In this document: piece after piece, positions 15,408-23,678 of the stretch
Position numbering within the stretch: position 1 is the first letter of the stretch
Layout: each line of letters begins with the position of its first letter
Assembly: GCA_003648455.1 (NCBI GenBank)
Contig: QMPG01000010.1
Span: 1 to 23,745, forward strand
Length of the DNA stretch: 23,745 nt
Reading direction: 5' to 3'
Source: Bacteroidota bacterium
GTDB taxonomy: Bacteria > Bacteroidota > Bacteroidia > Bacteroidales > B39-G9
The notes under the pieces: model-generated
The model's input: only the letters and a program-made list of their open reading frames with translations
The model's database searches: none
What the model was told of the DNA's origin: nothing
Position numbers and translations under genes: made by a program

Positions 15408-16187
15408 ATGGGATATGTAAAAGCAAAAAAATATTTAGGGCAACATTTTTTGAAAGATACAAATATTGCACAAAAAATTGTTGATAGTCTTATTAATCAA
15501 GAAGCAAAAAAAGTTCTGGAAATTGGTCCGGGGATGGGCGTTTTAACACAATTTTTATTAAAGAATGAAAATTATGAAACTTCTGTTATTGAGATTGATG
15601 AAGAATCTGTTGAATATCTTCAAAAAAAATTTCCTGAATTACAAGACAGAATAATTAGTGAAGATTTTTTAAAATTCGACATTAATAATTTTTCGTCTGA
15701 CCGATTTTCTATCATTGGAAATTTCCCATACAATATTTCAAGTCAGATATTTTTTAAAATAATTGAAAACAGAGATACCGTTGTTGAGGTGGTTGGAATG
15801 TTACAAAAAGAAGTAGCCCAAAGATTAGCTGCAAAACCCGGCAACAAAACTTATGGTATTTTAAGTGTATTGCTACAAGCATATTATAAGATTGAATATT
15901 TGTTTACTGTTAACGAAAATGTTTTTTCTCCACCACCAAAAGTTAAATCGGCGGTTATTAGAATGACAAGAAATTCGGTGAAAAAAATTGATTGTGACGA
16001 AGACCTGTTTTTTAGAGTTATTAAAACAAGTTTTAATCAACGTCGCAAGACATTAAACAATTCGTTAAAACCAATATTGCAAAATATTAAGATAAAAGAC
16101 GATATTATGTTGAAGCGTCCGGAACAATTAAATGTTGATAATTTTATAAAATTAACTAATTTAGTAGAAAATTATATGAAGGTTTAA
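15408..16187 (+). CDS. rsmA: 16S rRNA (adenine(1518)-N6/adenine(1519)-N6)-dimethyltransferase
   Basis: The 259-residue protein is RsmA (KsgA), which dimethylates two adjacent adenines in the 3' hairpin of 16S rRNA late in small-subunit assembly. It opens with VKAKKYLGQHFLKD, has SAM-binding VLEIGPGMGVLT (37-48), acidic IEIDEE, and the NFPY catalytic motif (105-108), followed by the C-terminal FSPPPKVKSAVIRM and SFNQRRKTLNNSL blocks, which are diagnostic of KsgA. Length is normal. It heads a plus-strand series with mgtE (100 bp later) and a D-amino-acid lyase-like gene; rsmA next to mgtE is an arrangement I associate with Bacteroidota. The 160 bp upstream are simple, AT-rich repeats such as TTCATAAAGTTGA, with no clear promoter box. 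Confidence 0.95.
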   Translation: MGYVKAKKYLGQHFLKDTNIAQKIVDSLINQEAKKVLEIGPGMGVLTQFLLKNENYETSVIEIDEESVEYLQKKFPELQDRIISEDFLKFDINNFSSDRFSIIGNFPYNISSQIFFKIIENRDTVVEVVGMLQKEVAQRLAAKPGNKTYGILSVLLQAYYKIEYLFTVNENVFSPPPKVKSAVIRMTRNSVKKIDCDEDLFFRVIKTSFNQRRKTLNNSLKPILQNIKIKDDIMLKRPEQLNVDNFIKLTNLVENYMKV

Positions 16188-16205
16188 AATTTAGAATTAT
16201 GATTT

Positions 16206-16213
16206 TAGATTTG
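16206..16213 (+). promoter_or_regulatory. Candidate -7 promoter box upstream of mgtE
   Basis: TAGATTTG fits TAnnTTTG 75 bp before the mgtE start. The surrounding sequence is repetitive AT-rich DNA, so this may be chance; the gap is too short for an M-box magnesium riboswitch of usual size. Confidence 0.3.
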
Positions 16214-16287
16214 TGATTTAATTATTAGAATTATTTATTTTGAGGATAAATAATTTTAATTGTGGTGCTTATTAAAAAGGTAAAGCT

Positions 16288-17649
16288 ATGCAATTTGAAT
16301 TAACAAAAGAATTTATAGACAGTTTACACAAGGCGATTGAATTAAAGGATAAAAAGGCAAGCTTGAATTTAGTTGGGAATTTGCATGCTGCCGATATTGC
16401 AGAAATATATGATGAGTTAGATATTGAAGAAGCAAAATTTATTCACCTATTACTTGATGTTGACAAATCTGCTGATGTATTAGTGGCACTTGAAGATGAT
16501 GTTCGTGAGAAATTTCTGAAATCATTACCCAGTCACATAATTGCAAAAATCATCAAAAACAAAATGGATTCTGATGATGCTGCAGACATTATTGGAACAC
16601 TTCCCAATAAGATTCAACAAGAAATATTAACGCATATTGATGATATTGAACAAGCCAGTGATATTGTTGATCTGCTTAATTATGATGAAGACACTGCCGG
16701 TGGTTTAATGGCTAAAGAATTAGTGGCTGTTAACGAAAACTGGAATATTACAAAATGTCTTCGTGAAATGCGAAAACAAGCCGAAGAGGTAGAACAAGTA
16801 TTTTTTGTTTATGTTGTTGATGATGATAATGTTTTAAAAGGTACTCTTTCGTTAAAAAAATTATTGCTAATTTCTGAAACAACAAACATAAAAACAGCAT
16901 ACAATAAAAAAGTTATTTCTGTTAATGTTGATACTCCTTCGGAAGAAGTTGCAAATATAATGGATAAATATGACCTTGTTGCGCTTCCTGTAGTTGACAG
17001 TATTGGCCGATTGGTTGGTAGAATTACAATTGATGATGTTGTTGATGTTATTAGAGACGAAGCCGGAAAAGACTATCAGATGATGTCAGGTATTTCTGAA
17101 GATATTGAATCTACCGATAATGTTATAGTACAAACACGTGCTCGTATGCCTTGGTTGATTATTGCAATGTTTGGAGGTATATTAAGTTCGCGGGTAATTT
17201 ATCAATTTACCGGGGAATTATCATTTCTGCCGCAAATGGCTATGTTTATTCCTATGATTACAGGAATGGGAGGTAATGTTGGAATACAATCGTCAGCAAT
17301 CATAATTCAAGGATTAGCAAACAACTCGCTTGGTATTGAAAGTAACTTTAAAAAATTAACTAAAGAATTTTTAATAGCATTATTAAACGGTACTATCTTA
17401 TCTTCAATTATTTTGGTTTTTAATTATTTCACTTCAGATTCTTATGTTCTTACCATTGCAGTTAGCATTGCTTTATTTTCAGTAATTTTGTTTGCAACGC
17501 TTTTTGGAACTTTTGTGCCTCTTATTTTAGATAGATTCAAAATTGATCCGGCTTTGGCAACAGGTCCGTTTATTACTACTGTTGACGATATCTCGGGTGT
17601 TTTTATTTATCTTGCTATTTGTAAGTTACTTCTTGGAGTTTTAGGATAA
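16288..17649 (+). CDS. mgtE: Magnesium transporter MgtE
   Basis: The 453-residue protein has the full MgtE plan: a helical N domain (1-130), two CBS domains (about 135-260, with LVALPVVDSIGRLVGRITIDDVVDV in the second), a plug helix and five membrane helices (about 285-453). The cytoplasmic domains sense Mg2+ and close the pore. In the membrane part, MITGMGGNVGIQSSAIIIQGLA (323-344) and TTVDDISGVFIYL (430-442) are conserved; D434 aligns by motif with the pore Asp432 of Thermus MgtE. AT-rich DNA separates it from rsmA; the next gene begins 8 bp after its stop, so those two are co-transcribed. Confidence 0.95.
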   Translation: MQFELTKEFIDSLHKAIELKDKKASLNLVGNLHAADIAEIYDELDIEEAKFIHLLLDVDKSADVLVALEDDVREKFLKSLPSHIIAKIIKNKMDSDDAADIIGTLPNKIQQEILTHIDDIEQASDIVDLLNYDEDTAGGLMAKELVAVNENWNITKCLREMRKQAEEVEQVFFVYVVDDDNVLKGTLSLKKLLLISETTNIKTAYNKKVISVNVDTPSEEVANIMDKYDLVALPVVDSIGRLVGRITIDDVVDVIRDEAGKDYQMMSGISEDIESTDNVIVQTRARMPWLIIAMFGGILSSRVIYQFTGELSFLPQMAMFIPMITGMGGNVGIQSSAIIIQGLANNSLGIESNFKKLTKEFLIALLNGTILSSIILVFNYFTSDSYVLTIAVSIALFSVILFATLFGTFVPLILDRFKIDPALATGPFITTVDDISGVFIYLAICKLLLGVLG

Positions 17650-17657
17650 TCGAAAAA

Positions 17658-18746
17658 ATGAATATTACTAAACCGACATTAATATTAGACAAAGAAAAAT
17701 GTTTGAGAAATATTGAAAAGATGGTTTCAAAAGCTGAGAATAATAATTTGACGCTCCGACCTCATTTCAAAACACATCAATCATTAATTATTGGCGATTG
17801 GTTTAAAATGTTCGGAATTAATTCCATCACAGTTTCCTCAATTATAATGGCCAAGTATTTTGCTGAAAACGGATGGAATGACATTACTGTTGCCTTTCCC
17901 GTTAATATTCGCGAGATTGCTGAAATAAACAAACTTGCGCAAAAAATTAAGCTTAATATTCTTATTACTTCCGATACAATAATTCCTTTTTTAAATGACA
18001 ATTTAAAATCACCAGTAGGTGTATTTATTAAGATTGATACAGGTTATCATCGCGCGGGAATAGCAATTGAAGAAACTGAGGCTATCGATAATTTAATTAA
18101 TAAAATTGAATTAAGTACTGTCCTTTCTTTTAAAGGCTTTTTAACACACGACGGACATACTTATCATGCCAAAAGTGTTGAAGAGATTAATGACATCCAT
18201 AATTTAACAATTAATAAATTCAGTAAGCTTAAAAAGCGATATATTAATAAATATAAAAATCTTATAACATCTATTGGAGATACACCGGCTTGCAGCATTT
18301 CAAATAATTTTACTGATATTGACGAAATTCGTCCCGGTAATTTTGTTTTTTACGATTTTATGCAAGCAAATTTAGGCTCATGCTCAACAAATCAAATTGC
18401 TGTTGCACTTGCTTGCCCTGTTGTTGATATAAATGCAAAACGAAACGAGATAGTGATATATGGTGGTGGTGTTCATCTTTCAAAAGAATTTATTATTGAT
18501 TTAAACAACAACAAAAATTTTGGTTTGATTGTAGAATTTTCAAACAACGGCTGGTCTGAGCCTGTTAATGATACATACGTGTATTCACTTTCGCAAGAAC
18601 ACGGAATTATTAAAACTACTGATAATTTTTTAAGAAAAATAAAAATTGGAGATATTGTTGGCATCTTACCTGTGCATTCATGCCTTACAGCAAATTTAAT
18701 GAAATCATACATTACTTTTGAAAATATTGAGATTGACCATTTGTAA
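17658..18746 (+). CDS. Fold-type III PLP enzyme, D-serine dehydratase/D-threonine aldolase-like
   Basis: The 362-residue protein has the alanine-racemase-like PLP barrel and the C-terminal domain of the DSD/D-threonine aldolase family. Lys38 in LRPHFKTH is the predicted PLP lysine. The C-terminal metal site reads LPVHSCLTANL, with H340 and C342. A His-x-Cys site is that of the zinc-dependent D-serine dehydratases (yeast Dsd1, chicken DSD), whereas D-threonine aldolases have His-x-Asp. This favours loss of water from D-serine or a related D-hydroxy amino acid to give a keto acid and ammonia. GDTPACSIS and EIRPGNFVFYD are further family motifs. It lies 8 bp after mgtE, so it is translated from the same message. 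A weak hairpin and a T run lie just after the stop. Confidence 0.8.
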   Translation: MNITKPTLILDKEKCLRNIEKMVSKAENNNLTLRPHFKTHQSLIIGDWFKMFGINSITVSSIIMAKYFAENGWNDITVAFPVNIREIAEINKLAQKIKLNILITSDTIIPFLNDNLKSPVGVFIKIDTGYHRAGIAIEETEAIDNLINKIELSTVLSFKGFLTHDGHTYHAKSVEEINDIHNLTINKFSKLKKRYINKYKNLITSIGDTPACSISNNFTDIDEIRPGNFVFYDFMQANLGSCSTNQIAVALACPVVDINAKRNEIVIYGGGVHLSKEFIIDLNNNKNFGLIVEFSNNGWSEPVNDTYVYSLSQEHGIIKTTDNFLRKIKIGDIVGILPVHSCLTANLMKSYITFENIEIDHL

Positions 18747-18915
18747 TTACACTCTTTGTTTTAATTAGAGATTTTTTTTGTAATTATATAATAATTCTAT
18801 AAATTTATACACATAATTACAAAACAATTAATATTTTAACCCAAAGGTGTGTTAATTTTTTACACGAATATAAAAGGATAATTTCGGATACATCTTAAAA
18901 AAATAATTAGACCTT

Positions 18916-19494
18916 ATGAAAAACAGTTTATTTATTCTCTTTTTTTTATTCAGTATTGGACTTTTTGCTCAAGAAAATAATAAAGGAACACAAAAGATTA
19001 AAGATTTAGAAAATGAAATTGTAGCGTTAAAGAAATGTAACTCTTCATTAAAGAAAAAAATAACTTCGTTAAAGTATTCTCAAAAGAAATCAATCTCGAA
19101 ACAAAATGAAAAAATTGAGAATATTTATACAGACATTAAATTTTCAACAACTAAAATTACAAATAATTCCGAATCGATATTAAAGACAAATACTGAAATT
19201 GATTTATTGAAAAAAGAAAATGAAAAACTCAATCAATTGTTAAAAGATAAATTTTCTGCATTTAAACTTTCGTTTCTTATACTTGCTGCCATTTCATTGT
19301 GTTTGTTTTTAATTAATTATATCTTTTTATCGAAACTCCCACAAAAAAGCAGACGGATAGTTATTGAAACAAAACAAGAAGTTGACTTAGAAATTCAAAG
19401 TGTAAAAGTAGGACTTAGTAAAGAGATTAAAAATATAAAGAAAAGTATTAAAATGATTAATAAAGATATTAAATCATTATCGGAAAAGAAATAA
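18916..19494 (+). CDS. Hypothetical coiled-coil protein with signal peptide and one membrane helix
   Basis: I do not recognise a family. The 192-residue protein starts with a signal peptide (MKNSLFILFFLFSIGLFAQ, cleavage likely after Ala18), followed by a Lys/Glu/Asn-rich coiled-coil region (about 24-112), a membrane helix (about 117-138) and a second charged coiled coil (about 150-192). If the N-terminus is exported, the first coil lies in the periplasm and the second in the cytoplasm, as in a simple signalling or scaffold protein, but no output domain is present. The composition (rich in K, I, S, N) and length point to a lineage-specific protein. It stands alone, 169 bp after the dehydratase-like gene, with a perfect palindrome 34 bp downstream. 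Confidence 0.7.
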   Translation: MKNSLFILFFLFSIGLFAQENNKGTQKIKDLENEIVALKKCNSSLKKKITSLKYSQKKSISKQNEKIENIYTDIKFSTTKITNNSESILKTNTEIDLLKKENEKLNQLLKDKFSAFKLSFLILAAISLCLFLINYIFLSKLPQKSRRIVIETKQEVDLEIQSVKVGLSKEIKNIKKSIKMINKDIKSLSEKK

Positions 19495-19528
19495 AGTTAT
19501 GCTGGGTTTATTTCAGCAAATAATTTTT

Positions 19529-19563
19529 TTAGACCTTAAGGTTTTCAAAACCTTAAGGTCTAA
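19529..19563. repeat. Perfect 35-bp palindrome
   Basis: TTAGACCTTAAGGTTTT and its exact reverse complement flank a single C at 19546, giving 17-bp perfect arms. It follows a T run (19524-19530) after the coiled-coil gene. Without a T tail on the plus strand it is not a classical terminator; it resembles the short palindromic repeats scattered through Bacteroidota intergenic regions. Confidence 0.8.
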
Positions 19564-19800
19564 TGGTAATATTTAATTTCAAATATAATAATTTTTTTTG
19601 ACATGTACAGAATGTCCCGCCAACTATGATGTTTCAACAATGTTATTCTTTTCTTATAAATATTAGGATATTATTGAGTATAATTTTAAATTAGTACCCA
19701 TTAATCAAAAATAAAAAAATTGTTGTTTATTACAACAACACATCATTTCAAAACATTTATATAAACATTTAATTATCAATTAATAATAAAAACTAAACAA
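19564..19800. other. Non-coding region upstream of the S9 peptidase gene
   Basis: No coding frame is seen. A hairpin at 19720-19738 (TTGTTGT, loop TTATT, ACAACAA) lies 62 bp before the peptidase start, in what is probably its leader. The last 60 bp are A/T-rich, as usual before Bacteroidota starts. No exact TAnnTTTG box was found. Confidence 0.5.
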
Positions 19801-21894
19801 ATGAAAAAATTAATTTACAGTTTAATTTTATTAGCAATATTTTTTTCATCGTGCCAGCAAAATGGTGTAAAAGATGAAAAAATAATTGGAAAAAAAACGC
19901 TAAAACTTACAAGTGACTTAATGACACCTGAGGTTTTATGGTCATATGGAAGATTGGGAGATGCTCAAGTTTCACCTGATGGAAAAACAGTATTGTATGG
20001 CGTTAGTTATTACAGCATTCCTGAAAACAAAAGTAACAGAGAGCTATTTACAATTGGAATTGACGGGAAAAACAAAAAACAATTAACAACAACAGCTTGC
20101 AGTGAATATAGTGCAATTTGGCGTCCCGATGGAAAAAAAATTCTTTATTTATCACCGGCATCCGGCTCAATGCAGATATGGGAAATGAATCCTGATGGAA
20201 GCAGTAAAAACCAGGTTTCTAATGTGGATGGTGATATTACAAATATTTTATTTTCGCCAACACAAAAACAATTGTTATTTACAAAAGATGTAAAAATTGA
20301 CAAACAAGTTGTTGATATTTACCCCGATTTACCAAAATCTGACGGTAAAGTTATTACTGATTTAATGTATCGCCATTGGGATACTTGGGAAGATGGTAAG
20401 TATTCGCATATTTTTATTGCTGATTATACCGAAGGCTCAATAAATAATGCAGTAGATATTATGGAGAACGAACCTTACGACACTCCTTTAATGCCATTCG
20501 GCGGTATTGAAGAAATTACCTGGAGCCCTGATGGAAACAAAGTTGCTTACGATTGCAAAAAACTTAAGGGTAAAGCATATACTTTGAGCACAAATTCTGA
20601 TGTTTATATTTATGATTTAGCAACTAAAGAAACCATTAACCTTTCAGAAGGAATGCCGGGTTACGACAGAAGTCCGCTTTTCTCTCCTGATGGGAAAAAA
20701 ATTGCTTGGTTAAGTATGCGACGAGCAGGTTTTGAGGCAGATAAAGACAGATTATTTGTTTATGATTTTGACACAAAAGTAAAGAAAGATCATACTCAAA
20801 ATTTCGACCATAGCCCATTTAGTTTAGTATGGACACCTGACAATAAATCAATGTATTTTGTAAGTGGAGTAAAAGCTACTTTCCAAATTTATAAAATTAA
20901 TTTTGATAATGATGAAATAACAGCAATCACCAAAGGTCTTCACGATTATCATTCTGTTGCTCTTGCAGAAAATTGCTTAATTGGCACAAAAGTATCTATG
21001 ATTAAACCTGCAGAAATCTATAGAATAGACGAAAAGACAGGTGAAGAAACAGAAATATCGTTTGAGAACAAAGAGATTTTAGATCAAATAGCTCCTGCAA
21101 AAATTGAGAAACGTTGGGTTACAACAACCGACAATAAACAAATGTTAACATGGGTTATTTATCCACCTCATTTCGACAAATCGAAAAAATATCCAACATT
21201 ACTTTACTGCGAAGGAGGACCACAATCACCATTAAGTCAATTCTGGAGTTACCGATGGAATTTTTCAATAATGGCTGCTAACGGATATATTATTGTTGCT
21301 CCAAACCGTCGTGGAGTTTTAACTTTTGGGCAAGAATGGACAGACCAAATAAGTAAAGATCATGGTGGTCAAAACATGAAAGACTATTTTAGTGCTATTG
21401 ATGAATTGAAAAAAGAACCTTATGTTGATGAAAATAATCTTGGTGCAGTAGGAGCAAGTTATGGAGGTTATTCTGTTTACTGGCTTGCCGGAAATCACAA
21501 TAAAAGATTTAAAGCTTTTATTTCACACGATGGTGTATTTAATTCTACAGCCGAATATGGCTCAACTGATGAGATGTTTTTTGATAACTGGGAAAATGGT
21601 GGTGCTTATTGGGATTTGAATAATAAAGTTGCACAGAATTCTTATGCAAATTCCCCACATAAATTTGTACAAAATTGGGATACACCAATTTTAATTATTC
21701 ATGGTGGCAAAGATTACAGAATACCTTATACACAAGGAATGGAAGCATTTAATGCAGCACAACTAAGAGGTGTTCCAAGTGAGTTCTTATATTTCCCTTC
21801 GGAAAATCATTGGGTGTTGAAACCACAAAACGGAATTTTATGGCAACGCACTTTCTTTAACTGGTTAGATCGTTGGCTAAAGCCTAAGAAATAA
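19801..21894 (+). CDS. S9-family prolyl oligopeptidase/dipeptidyl peptidase, lipoprotein
   Basis: The 697-residue protein begins with a lipoprotein signal (hydrophobic stretch then SSC, lipidated Cys18) and should be membrane-anchored outside the cytoplasm. Residues about 40-430 form a beta-propeller with several PD40-type blades (SPDGKTVLYG, RPDGKKILYLS, SPDGNKVAYD, SPDGKKIAWLS). The C-terminal alpha/beta hydrolase (about 455-697) has the catalytic triad S553 in GASYGGY, D638 in HGGKDYRIP and H670 in ENHWV. This is an active-looking S9 serine peptidase (S9C-like), which releases short peptides for uptake; the exact specificity is not visible. It has its own terminator and is not in an operon. 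The first ATG is the natural start because the signal peptide begins there. Confidence 0.93.
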   Translation: MKKLIYSLILLAIFFSSCQQNGVKDEKIIGKKTLKLTSDLMTPEVLWSYGRLGDAQVSPDGKTVLYGVSYYSIPENKSNRELFTIGIDGKNKKQLTTTACSEYSAIWRPDGKKILYLSPASGSMQIWEMNPDGSSKNQVSNVDGDITNILFSPTQKQLLFTKDVKIDKQVVDIYPDLPKSDGKVITDLMYRHWDTWEDGKYSHIFIADYTEGSINNAVDIMENEPYDTPLMPFGGIEEITWSPDGNKVAYDCKKLKGKAYTLSTNSDVYIYDLATKETINLSEGMPGYDRSPLFSPDGKKIAWLSMRRAGFEADKDRLFVYDFDTKVKKDHTQNFDHSPFSLVWTPDNKSMYFVSGVKATFQIYKINFDNDEITAITKGLHDYHSVALAENCLIGTKVSMIKPAEIYRIDEKTGEETEISFENKEILDQIAPAKIEKRWVTTTDNKQMLTWVIYPPHFDKSKKYPTLLYCEGGPQSPLSQFWSYRWNFSIMAANGYIIVAPNRRGVLTFGQEWTDQISKDHGGQNMKDYFSAIDELKKEPYVDENNLGAVGASYGGYSVYWLAGNHNKRFKAFISHDGVFNSTAEYGSTDEMFFDNWENGGAYWDLNNKVAQNSYANSPHKFVQNWDTPILIIHGGKDYRIPYTQGMEAFNAAQLRGVPSEFLYFPSENHWVLKPQNGILWQRTFFNWLDRWLKPKK

Positions 21895-21929
21895 TTTTTT
21901 TTAATAATTTTATAAAAATTGTCACAGAT

Positions 21930-21968
21930 TCACAGATTTTTTTATTTGGGGATCTGTGATTTTTTTTT
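21930..21968 (+). terminator. Intrinsic terminator of the S9 peptidase gene
   Basis: TCACAGAT (21930-21937) pairs perfectly with ATCTGTGA (21952-21959) across a 14-nt loop, followed by nine T. A second CACAGAT at 21923-21929 offers an alternative left arm. It lies 35 bp after the peptidase stop. Confidence 0.8.
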
Positions 21969-22032
21969 CAATCCGGATTATTCAGGATAGAATATTTATC
22001 ATCAATATCGTAAATAATTTCAAAAAATATCA

Positions 22033-22069
22033 TAATATTTCCAAATATTTAACAAATTAGGAAATATTA
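22033..22069. promoter_or_regulatory. Operator-like inverted repeat upstream of the fic gene
   Basis: TAATATTTCC (22033-22042) and GGAAATATTA (22060-22069) are perfect 10-bp inverted arms separated by 17 bp. They straddle the expected -33 region and end 3 bp before the -7 box at 22073, so a protein bound here would block RNA polymerase. Confidence 0.5.
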
Positions 22070-22072
22070 GAT

Positions 22073-22080
22073 TATCTTTG
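22073..22080 (+). promoter_or_regulatory. Candidate -7 promoter box for the fic gene
   Basis: TATCTTTG matches TAnnTTTG exactly and lies 23 bp before the ATG. No TTG was found at -33. Confidence 0.5.
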
Positions 22081-22103
22081 TTTTTTAATTAGAACAAAGC
22101 AGA

Positions 22104-23432
22104 ATGAAAAAAATTGAACAAGCACCTAATTGGAAAAATGAAAAGCTTCTTAACAAAGGACTTAAATTGTTCATAAATAATGATTACAAAAAAATAATTG
22201 ATGAAATTAATGATAAATATCTTTATTGGGATAAAATAAAATATATTAAAACACCTCAAAAAATAAATCCGGAGGAATTATGGAGTGCTGTTAAATTTAG
22301 CAGAACAATCCATTCAAAAGAAATTACATTCGGGAAATATAAATTCAGTTATAATCTAACCGACTTTATTCAAAAAAGACTACACGAATTTGATTTAAAT
22401 ATTGGCGGGCAACTTGGAGCAAAGACAACAATTCCGGAAGAAGATAAAAAAAGATATTTAATCAGTTCTATAATGGAAGAGGCAATAGCTTCCAGTCAAA
22501 TAGAAGGTGCTGTAACAACACGTAAAAAGGCAAAAGAAATGCTCAGAAAAAATAAAAAACCAAGAACAAAATCTGAGCAAATGATATTAAATAATTATAA
22601 CACTATTAAAAATATTGTTGAAAATCAAAATCAATTATTAACAGAACAGACATTATTTAAAATACATAAACTAATAACACATCAAACTTTAGACGACAGT
22701 AAGAATGAAGGGAAATACAGAGAAAACAATGATGTAAATGTTGTTGATGTAATTAATGGTGAAATAGTTCATACACCGCCCGATTACACAAAGATTTCCA
22801 AATTAATGAATGAATTATTTATATTTTTCAATAAAAACGATAAAAATCATTTTATTCATCCAATAATCAAAGGGTGTATTATCCATTTTATGATTGGCTT
22901 CTTACATCCATTTATTGATGGTAATGGCAGAACTGCAAGAGCATTATTTTATTGGTATTTACTAAAAAACGGATATTGGTTTACAAAATATTTATCAATT
23001 TCGAGACTAATTGCAAAAAGCAAAACTCAATATGCCTTAGCATATATGTACAGTGAGATTGACGGGAATGATATTTCTTACTTTATTAATTATAAGCTAA
23101 AAACAATGAATTTAGCTTTTGAAAGTTTAAGAGAATACATTAAAAGAAAAATAAACGAAAAGAAACAATATATTCATTTTCAAAAGATAATAGGAATAAA
23201 CGAACGACAAGCGTTAATATTAAAATGGGTTTATGAAGAGCCTGATATTTTACTAACAGTTAAAGAAATAGAAAATAGATTTAACATTTCAAATCAAACT
23301 GGGCGAACAGATTTATATGAATTAGTTGAAAAAGGATATATAGAACTAATTGGTTTGAACAAAAAAACAAAAGCCTTTTGTAAAAGTAAAGATTTCGAGA
23401 AAATTTTAAAGATAGAGCTACCTCAACAATAG
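22104..23432 (+). CDS. Fic-family protein (predicted AMP-transferase) with inhibitory N-terminal motif and C-terminal helix-turn-helix
   Basis: The 442-residue protein contains the Fic motif HPFIDGNGRTAR (268-279) with catalytic His268, as in enzymes that move AMP from ATP onto protein hydroxyls. The inhibitory (S/T)xxxE(G/N) motif occurs as SSQIEG (S130, E134, G135) before the Fic core, which marks a class II, self-inhibited Fic protein; all key residues are intact. The C-terminal region (about 360-435) looks like a winged helix (LTVKEIENRFNISNQTGRTDLYELVEKGYIELIG), so it may bind DNA and regulate its own gene. No small antitoxin gene precedes it, as expected for class II. It has its own promoter, with an operator-like repeat 35 bp upstream. 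Target protein unknown. Confidence 0.92.
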   Translation: MKKIEQAPNWKNEKLLNKGLKLFINNDYKKIIDEINDKYLYWDKIKYIKTPQKINPEELWSAVKFSRTIHSKEITFGKYKFSYNLTDFIQKRLHEFDLNIGGQLGAKTTIPEEDKKRYLISSIMEEAIASSQIEGAVTTRKKAKEMLRKNKKPRTKSEQMILNNYNTIKNIVENQNQLLTEQTLFKIHKLITHQTLDDSKNEGKYRENNDVNVVDVINGEIVHTPPDYTKISKLMNELFIFFNKNDKNHFIHPIIKGCIIHFMIGFLHPFIDGNGRTARALFYWYLLKNGYWFTKYLSISRLIAKSKTQYALAYMYSEIDGNDISYFINYKLKTMNLAFESLREYIKRKINEKKQYIHFQKIIGINERQALILKWVYEEPDILLTVKEIENRFNISNQTGRTDLYELVEKGYIELIGLNKKTKAFCKSKDFEKILKIELPQQ

Positions 23433-23440
23433 CTATAAAT

Positions 23441-23580
23441 GAGTCCAGTCTAAAAAGGTCTTTTTTGTCATTCCGTCCGTCAGCTGACGGATCGGAATCT
23501 TTAACTTTCATGGTATCAGTAGATTCTGGAACCAGTTCAGAATGACAAATAGGTAGATACTTGCTTTTTAAACCGGACTC
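23441..23580. mobile_element. MITE-like element B (140 bp) with 6-bp target duplication
   Basis: The terminal inverted repeats are GAGTCCAGTCTAAAAAG (left) and GAGTCCGGTTTAAAAAG (right end in reverse complement), 15 of 17 identical. Immediately outside are identical ATAAAT copies (23435-23440 and 23581-23586). Inside are a palindrome with ATTCCG-TCCGTCAG/CTGACGGATCGGAAT arms (one base missing on the left, 23469-23497) and a second hairpin built on ATTCTG/CAGAAT (23523-23543); GTCATTC (23466-23472) also pairs with GAATGAC (23540-23546). There is no transposase gene; an open frame on the opposite strand is not protein-like. It starts 8 bp after the fic stop and may also end its transcript. Confidence 0.75.
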
Positions 23581-23615
23581 ATAAATAATATTATTATAGG
23601 CACACGTTAAAAAAT

Positions 23616-23678
23616 AATCAACAATCAACAATCGACAATCAATAATCAATAATCAACAATCAATAATCAACAATCAAT
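23616..23678. repeat. Nine-copy heptanucleotide tandem array
   Basis: Nine contiguous 7-bp units follow the pattern AATCRAY: AATCAAC, AATCAAC, AATCGAC, AATCAAT, AATCAAT, AATCAAC, AATCAAT, AATCAAC, AATCAAT. No unit has an insertion or deletion. No gene is recognised between the array and the end of the window. Confidence 0.9.

Noticed and set aside
16188..16287. Magnesium riboswitch upstream of mgtE
   Set aside because: The gap is only 100 bp of AT-rich simple sequence with no stable stems of the M-box type.
23281..23649. A 122-codon minus-strand open frame at the end of the window
   Set aside because: It runs over the 3' end of fic, the MITE-like element and the heptad array; its translation reads the repeats and shows no domain.
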